From positions 1 through 6,234 of the forward strand of contig QAKS01000050.1 in the NCBI GenBank assembly GCA_003343685.1: a stretch of DNA of 6,234 nucleotides, given 5' to 3'. Source of the DNA: Clostridiales bacterium (GTDB lineage: Bacteria; Bacillota; Clostridia; Christensenellales; Christensenellaceae). Shown here piece by piece: positions 1 through 3,781 of the stretch; positions within the stretch are counted from its first letter, which is position 1, and each line of letters opens with the position of its first letter. The translations under genes and the position numbers were made by a program. Under the pieces are notes generated by a model that had not been told where the DNA came from, made no database searches, and saw only the letters and a program-made list of their open reading frames with translations.

Positions 1-2
1 GC

Positions 3-101
3 CGCGATAAACGGTTGCAGCAAAGATCCTCATATGTTATTCTTGAAAAGCTGAAGAGTTTTGACGTAAAAGAGAAAAGCGAATACGGGGGTCAATTGTG
101 A
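3..101 (+). CDS. C-terminal end of an unidentified upstream gene (partial)
   Basis: The frame starting at base 3 is open from the window edge to a TGA at 99-101 and encodes 32 residues, ending with the sequence KSEYGGQL. The tail is hydrophilic and rich in Lys, Glu, Arg and Gln, with a likely helix (about SYVILEKLKSF); no family can be recognised from it. The main support is context: its TGA shares two bases with the GTG start of the next gene (GTGA at 98-101), the usual arrangement of translationally coupled genes. The other two forward frames close early (TAA at 8-10, TGA at 52-54), so this is the only forward frame that can reach the next gene. Function is unknown, and the call would fail if the open frame does not continue upstream of the window. 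Confidence 0.55.
   Translation, partial: RDKRLQQRSSYVILEKLKSFDVKEKSEYGGQL
87..91 (+). promoter_or_regulatory. Ribosome binding site setting a GTG start
   Basis: A GGGGG run lies six bases before the GTG at 98. It is purine-rich and correctly spaced but is not a perfect GGAGG. Together with the GTGA stop/start overlap it supports GTG at 98 as the start of the small cysteine-rich protein. Ribosomes finishing the upstream gene may also re-initiate here. Confidence 0.5.
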
Positions 102-445
102 AAAAGTGGTATGAGGAAGAATACGAGTGGGAAATTGAGGTGACAGGATTTCTGAACGGCGACCACACGGAGCGGTATTGCCGAAACGGAGAAGAGGTCG
201 GAGATAAATATACCTGTACCTATGGCTGTCCTGTCAACGCGCAGGGGCAGGGCATTTGCTCTAAAGTAATGATGGTTATGTTCCCGATTATGGAGGCCGT
301 CAGAAGCGGAGGGGATTTGAGAAATATTGGCGGAACTTTCAGATACAGTAAGGATATTGTCTGTCCGGACGGCTGTGTGATGTTCAGACTGACGGCGAAA
401 AAACTTGGGAATGAGAATTTTTACAAAGGAAAGTTTTTTGAGTAA
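98..445 (+). CDS. TIGR04076-like small cysteine-rich protein, function unknown
   Basis: The 115-residue product begins at GTG and ends with TAA at 443-445. It carries the pattern I associate with the TIGR04076 family: a GCP motif at residues 43-45, a hydrophobic stretch with MFPIMEAV at 61-68, then SGGDLRNIGG at 70-79, and a CPDG motif at 89-92 followed by a beta-like segment (VMFRLTA, 94-100). It has six cysteines (28, 40, 44, 54, 89, 93). The conserved Cys pair in GCP and CPDG could bind a metal or form a redox pair, but no activity is established and this is inference. There is no signal peptide or membrane segment, so it is probably cytosolic. The start overlaps the stop of an upstream gene, suggesting coupled translation, and a strong terminator follows, so it is the last gene of its own unit and is unlikely to belong to the dehydrogenase operon. 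Family assignment is from memory of the motif pattern; the reading frame itself is secure. Confidence 0.8.
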   Translation: MKKWYEEEYEWEIEVTGFLNGDHTERYCRNGEEVGDKYTCTYGCPVNAQGQGICSKVMMVMFPIMEAVRSGGDLRNIGGTFRYSKDIVCPDGCVMFRLTAKKLGNENFYKGKFFE

Positions 446-479
446 AGTTGTTTTGTAATGCGGTTTTTGGATATTGCTG

Positions 480-510
480 AAAAGCCTGCCGGAAATGGGC
501 AGGCTTTTTT
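480..510 (+). terminator. Intrinsic (rho-independent) terminator after the small cysteine-rich gene
   Basis: AAAGCCTGCC at 481-490 pairs perfectly with GGCAGGCTTT at 498-507 around a 7-base loop (GGAAATG). The pairing extends one more A-T pair with base 480. A run of six T (505-510) ends the structure. It lies about 35 bp past the stop at 445 and separates the upstream unit from the dehydrogenase operon. The A-rich 5' arm also gives a short U-run on the opposite strand, so some bidirectional activity is possible, although no convergent gene is seen. Confidence 0.9.
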
Positions 511-623
511 GTACGGATTTGCCGAAAAGACTTTTTGTGCGGCGGCAGGACGTTTTAAAGATTGTTTTTAGCATGGGAATGGTAAAAAAGAACGTTTTTG
601 TGAAAAACTCTGAAAATTTTCTA

Positions 624-652
624 TTGACATTATCGTAAAAATGTTAGAAAAT
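624..652 (+). promoter_or_regulatory. Probable sigma-A promoter of the 2-oxoacid dehydrogenase operon
   Basis: A perfect TTGACA -35 box lies at 624-629. Two -10 candidates match four of six consensus bases each: GAAAAT at 647-652 with the ideal 17-bp spacer, and TAGAAA at 645-650 with a short 15-bp spacer but preceded by TG at 642-643 (extended -10 form). A third option is TATAAG at 658-663, which matches five of six but has only a weak -35 at the correct distance. The region directly upstream is rich in A and T runs, as in an UP element. Any of these would give a leader of roughly 75-90 nt before the ATG at 747. The perfect -35 and the position in the only large gap before the operon are good evidence; the exact -10 is uncertain. 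Confidence 0.55.
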
Positions 653-692
653 TACACTATAAGGTTTTTTATGTATTTTTTACACAAAAACT

Positions 693-723
693 TGCCGGAC
701 AGTAGAAAACAAACCGTCGGGCA
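693..723 (+). other. Possible hairpin in the 5' leader of the operon
   Basis: TGCCGGAC at 693-700 can pair with GTCGGGCA at 716-723 in seven of eight positions, with one G-G mismatch, around a 15-base A-rich loop. No T-run follows, so it is not an intrinsic terminator. It ends ten bases before the ribosome site at 733 and could affect translation or message stability, but a chance pairing of this size is possible. Confidence 0.25.
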
Positions 724-732
724 GAAGAAAAC

Positions 733-740
733 GGAGGTAA
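733..740 (+). promoter_or_regulatory. Strong ribosome binding site of the E2 gene
   Basis: GGAGGTAA is close to a perfect match to the 16S anti-Shine-Dalgarno sequence. The GGAGG core ends nine bases before the ATG at 747. It fixes the E2 start, and the protein then begins directly with the first lipoyl domain. Confidence 0.85.
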
Positions 741-746
741 CGTCAT

Positions 747-2351
747 ATGGCAGAAGCTGTGATAATGCCCAAACAGGGACAGTCGGTAGAGACCTGTGTG
801 ATTACCCGCTGGAACAAAGCGGTGGGCGAAGAGGTCAAGCTGGGCGATATTTTGTTTGAGTATGAGACAGACAAAGCGTCTTTTGAAGAAGAGGCAAAAG
901 CGGAGGGCACGCTCTTGGCTGTGTTGGCACAGGAGGGAGACGAAGTGCCCTGTTTTAATACTGTTGCCGTCATAGGGAAAGCGGGAGAAGATATTTCCGC
1001 GCTGACAGGAGCGTCAGAGGAGGCCGCCGCACAGGCGCCGGAGGCAGAAGTGCAGGCAGTACAAGAGGGTGCGGAAGAAATGCCTGAGGGAGCTGTGGCA
1101 GTGATGATGCCAAAACAGGGGCAGTCGGTAGAGACCTGCGTGATAACCCGCTGGAACAAGGCGGTAGGAGACGAGGTCAAGCCGGGCGACATTCTGTTTG
1201 AGTATGAGACGGATAAAGCATCCTTTGAGGAGGAGGCGAAAGCGGAGGGAACATTGCTTGCCATTCTGGAGGAGGAAGGCGCGGAGGTACCCTGTTTTGA
1301 TACGGTAGCGGTCATCGGAAAGGCGGGGACGGATGTTTCCGGCTTTAAGAAGGCGGCTGCAGAGACAGCTGTGACGAAAACTGCCGCGGCGTCTGAGAAC
1401 GAAACGAAGGCACAGGAGGCTCCTGCCGCTACGGTCAACACAACGGACAGAATAAAAATTTCACCGCGCGCCAGAAATGCCGCAGAAAACAGAGGACTGG
1501 ATGCGGCAAAGGCGACGCCGACAGGCCCGAACGGGAGAATTATTGAGAGAGACATTATAGAGCTGGCGAAAAATCCGGATACCTTCGCTGTGGAGCAGAA
1601 GACAGAGAAAGCAGCTGCTGAGATGCAGCCGCAGGCGGCTTCTCCGGCGGCGCAAGCGGCATTTGAAGACGTCAAGGTTACCGGCGTGCGGAAGGCCATT
1701 GCAAAGAGCATGACGAAATCCCTGTCGGAGATTCCGCAGCTTACGCACACGATGCCTTTCGACGCAACCGCACTGCTCGCTTACAGGAAGCTGGTCAAGG
1801 AGAATGCGGAGGAGCTGGGTCTTGCCAATATCAATCTGAATCACATGATCATGTATGCGGTATCGAGAGTGCTGCCGAAATACAAAAATCTGAACGCACA
1901 CTGGCTGGGCGACACCATCCGTCAGTTTGCAGACGTCAATCTGGGCTTTGCATGCGATACGCCGAAAGGGCTGTTGGTGCCGGTGATTGCGGGCGCTCAG
2001 AAATTGAGCCTCAATGAAATTGCGCTTGCGACAAAGTCCCTTGCAAAAAAAGCGCTGGACGGAAAGCTGTCGCCGGACGAAATGACGGGCGGAACCTTTA
2101 CGACGTCTAATGTGGGGGCTTACGGCGTGACAAGCTTTACGCCGGTCATCAATCCGCCGCAGACGGGAATACTCGGCATCTGCGCCATTGAGGATAAATT
2201 CCGCGTTGTCGGCGGGGAGATCAAACCCTATAAGGCAATGGCGCTTTCCCTGACATATGACCACAGAGCGTGTGACGGCGCTCCGGCGTCTCAGTTCATG
2301 AGGGAGTTGTGTGATCTGCTGGAGAATTTCGGTCTTGCGCTGGCAAAATAA
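747..2351 (+). CDS. Dihydrolipoamide acyltransferase (E2) of a 2-oxoacid dehydrogenase complex, two lipoyl domains
   Basis: This 534-residue cytosolic core subunit transfers an acyl group from its lipoyl arms to CoA. Domains in order are: lipoyl domain 1 (about 1-84) with lipoyl lysine K43 in ETDKAS; an Ala/Glu-rich linker (85-116); lipoyl domain 2 (about 117-198) with K157; a flexible linker; the peripheral subunit-binding domain (about 236-272, ISPRARNAAENRG then GPNGRIIERDI), which docks E1 or E3; an Ala/Gln-rich linker; and the catalytic domain (about 307-534). The active site is DHRACDG, giving H506 and D510 of the HxxxDG motif. The segment TFTTSNVGAYG (450-460) followed by FTPVINPPQTGILG (464-477) resembles pyruvate and acetoin E2 cores more than branched-chain E2 cores, which usually read TFTLSN...KPVI.PPE. 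Each lipoyl domain has the same two cysteines (C17/C69 and C131/C183). It is the first gene of the operon; E3 follows 16 bp after its TAA. Lipoylation needs an enzyme not encoded here. The acyl group is undecided. Confidence 0.95.
   Translation: MAEAVIMPKQGQSVETCVITRWNKAVGEEVKLGDILFEYETDKASFEEEAKAEGTLLAVLAQEGDEVPCFNTVAVIGKAGEDISALTGASEEAAAQAPEAEVQAVQEGAEEMPEGAVAVMMPKQGQSVETCVITRWNKAVGDEVKPGDILFEYETDKASFEEEAKAEGTLLAILEEEGAEVPCFDTVAVIGKAGTDVSGFKKAAAETAVTKTAAASENETKAQEAPAATVNTTDRIKISPRARNAAENRGLDAAKATPTGPNGRIIERDIIELAKNPDTFAVEQKTEKAAAEMQPQAASPAAQAAFEDVKVTGVRKAIAKSMTKSLSEIPQLTHTMPFDATALLAYRKLVKENAEELGLANINLNHMIMYAVSRVLPKYKNLNAHWLGDTIRQFADVNLGFACDTPKGLLVPVIAGAQKLSLNEIALATKSLAKKALDGKLSPDEMTGGTFTTSNVGAYGVTSFTPVINPPQTGILGICAIEDKFRVVGGEIKPYKAMALSLTYDHRACDGAPASQFMRELCDLLENFGLALAK
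759..1340 (+). repeat. Tandem duplication of the lipoyl-domain coding segment
   Basis: Bases 759-998 and 1101-1340 (240 bp each, period 342 bp) encode the two lipoyl domains. By hand alignment the protein copies (residues 5-84 and 119-198) match at 70 of 80 positions with no gaps, while the DNA differs at about 50 of 240 positions, mostly silent third bases. The units are separated by a linker-coding stretch. The many silent differences argue against an assembly artefact or a very recent copy. Confidence 0.9.
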
Positions 2352-2367
2352 CGGGAGGTACGAATAA

Positions 2368-3735
2368 ATGGTTTATGATCTCATTGTAATAGGCGGCGGA
2401 CCGGCCGGATATCTGGCGGGTGAGCGCGCGGGACATGCAGGCATGAAAACACTTGTCATTGAAAAGCGTTTTCTGGGCGGCGTATGTCTGAACGAGGGAT
2501 GCATCCCCACAAAAACGCTGCTCTATTCCGCGAAGCTGAAGGACGGCGCGGAGCATGGAAGCAAATACGGCGTTCATACAGACGGGGTTTCTATCAATCA
2601 TAAGGAAGTTGTCGCCCGCAAGAATAAGGTAGTTGGAACGCTGACGGGCGGCATCGGCGCACAGCTGAAGGCGCTGGGTGTGGAGGTCGTCATGGGTGAG
2701 GCCGCCATAACGGGCAGAAAGCCGGAGGGGTATGCCGTGGCGGCAAACGGACAGGAGTATATCGGCAAACGCCTGCTGATCAGTGCGGGTTCGGAAGCTC
2801 TCGTTCCGCCGATTCCCGGCGTGAGAGAAAATATGGAGAATGGCTTCGTGATGACGAACCGGGAAATCCTCGATATGGAAGAGGTTCCGCAGAAGCTGGT
2901 GGTGATCGGCGGCGGCGTTATCGGCCTTGAGATGGCGAGCTACTTTAACTCCGCCGGAAGCAGCGTGACAGTGATCGAAATGCTGGATCAGATCGGCGGC
3001 CCGATCGACAGAGACATTGCGAAAATTCTCAGGAAAAATTATGAGAAAAAAGGCGTGAACTTCTGCATGGGCTGCAAGGTGGTGGAGGTGGCTTCCGGCA
3101 AGGTGATTTACGAGGAAAACGGGACAAAAAAGGAGGCGGCGGCAGACAAGGTGCTGCTTTCTATCGGCAGAGTGCCGTCTACGAAGGGCCTTGGGCTGGA
3201 GACAATCGGCGTTGAGACGACAAAGAGAGGCGCGATTGTTATCGACGAGCACATGAAAACGAACCAGCCGGAGGTATATGCTTCCGGAGATATCAACGGC
3301 ACCTCTATGCTGGCTCACACTGCCTATAGGGAGACAGAGGTTGCGGTCAATAACATGCTGGGAATCAAGGATCGGATGAAATATAACGCGATCCCCGGCG
3401 TGATCTACACCAATCCGGAAGTGGCGGGCGTGGGCGAGACCGAGCAGTCTGCGAAGGAGAAGGGTCTCGATGTGACGGTAAAATCGGTGACGATGAAGTT
3501 TGCGGGCCGATATGTTGCGGAGAACGAGGGCGGCGACGGTATTATCAAGATTATTGTCGACAACAGAAAGAATACGCTTGTGGGCGTACATATGATCAGC
3601 AACTATGCGTCCGAGATCATTTACGGTGCGGTGGCAATGGTGGATAAGGAAATGACCATAGACCAGATCAAAAAGATCGTATTCCCGCATCCGACGGTCT
3701 GCGAGGCGCTGAGGGAAGCAATCTTCCAGCTTTAA
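2368..3735 (+). CDS. lpdA: Dihydrolipoamide dehydrogenase (E3)
   Basis: This 455-residue flavoprotein reoxidises dihydrolipoyl groups on E2 and reduces NAD+ to NADH. The FAD-binding motif GGGPAG is at residues 9-14 with E32 closing the second strand. The redox disulfide is C40/C45 in GGVCLNEGCIPTKTLL. The NAD-binding motif GGGVIG is at 181-186, and E204 at the end of the next strand favours NAD over NADP. The second FAD motif, ASGDING, is at 305-311. In the dimer-interface motif FPHPTVCE the catalytic base is H441 with partner E446; F439 sits where many relatives have a first His (HxHPT). Length is normal for a stand-alone E3. It lacks the extra N-terminal lipoyl domain seen in some Firmicute E3s, which fits with E2 carrying two. 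ATG at 2368 follows GGGAGG (2353-2358) by nine bases, and the gene lies 16 bp after E2, so the two are surely co-transcribed. The E3 could also serve other lipoyl systems, such as glycine cleavage. Confidence 0.96.
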   Translation: MVYDLIVIGGGPAGYLAGERAGHAGMKTLVIEKRFLGGVCLNEGCIPTKTLLYSAKLKDGAEHGSKYGVHTDGVSINHKEVVARKNKVVGTLTGGIGAQLKALGVEVVMGEAAITGRKPEGYAVAANGQEYIGKRLLISAGSEALVPPIPGVRENMENGFVMTNREILDMEEVPQKLVVIGGGVIGLEMASYFNSAGSSVTVIEMLDQIGGPIDRDIAKILRKNYEKKGVNFCMGCKVVEVASGKVIYEENGTKKEAAADKVLLSIGRVPSTKGLGLETIGVETTKRGAIVIDEHMKTNQPEVYASGDINGTSMLAHTAYRETEVAVNNMLGIKDRMKYNAIPGVIYTNPEVAGVGETEQSAKEKGLDVTVKSVTMKFAGRYVAENEGGDGIIKIIVDNRKNTLVGVHMISNYASEIIYGAVAMVDKEMTIDQIKKIVFPHPTVCEALREAIFQL

Positions 3736-3781
3736 AATACATTGACAAAGGCGAACAAATAACAGAAAAAGGAGAGAAAAA

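Larger units (their letters stand above)
511..746. other. AT-rich intergenic and 5' leader region upstream of the dehydrogenase operon
   Basis: No convincing gene is present. After the terminator the sequence becomes very AT-rich, with runs of A or T at 584-589, 595-599, 603-607, 613-620 and 637-641. A perfect 10-bp palindrome (GAAAATTTTC, 612-621) lies next to a consensus -35 box. The leader that follows contains a possible hairpin at 693-723 and a strong ribosome site at 733-740. No tRNA-like fold, riboswitch core, -24/-12 sigma-54 element or regulator gene was recognised. Confidence 0.6.

Noticed and set aside
520..547. Second hairpin after the terminator (TGCCG 520-524 with CGGCA 543-547)
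   Set aside because: Only five base pairs close an 18-base loop, which is no better than expected by chance.
92..574. Minus-strand frame of 160 codons over the small cysteine-rich gene
   Set aside because: It runs through the terminator hairpin and opposite a plus-strand gene with family motifs, and there is no ribosome site or recognisable product.
642..656. CRP/Fnr-like inverted repeat TGTTAGAAAATTACA overlapping the -10 region
   Set aside because: Only the outer TGT/ACA and one inner pair match; the symmetry is too weak and the spacing does not fit a known site.
598..687. Possible Rex (redox repressor) operator: TTGTGAAA at 598-605 and TTACACAA near 678-685
   Set aside because: The two half-site-like words are about 70 bp apart instead of forming one compact inverted repeat, and each occurs easily in AT-rich DNA.
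641..859. Plus-strand frame of 72 codons starting in the promoter region
   Set aside because: Its ATG lies within the promoter spacer or -10 area, has no ribosome site, and the frame overlaps the start of E2 out of phase.
743..1750. Minus-strand frame of 335 codons rich in Ser, Ala and Phe across E2
   Set aside because: It contains a repeat only because the lipoyl domains on the other strand are duplicated. It has no independent start context or domain and is a shadow of E2.
3742..3770. Internal promoter before E1 based on TTGACA at 3742-3747
   Set aside because: The sequence at the 17-bp spacing is GAAAAA, part of the purine-rich ribosome site region. No usable -10 box is present, and the 46-bp gap fits co-transcription.
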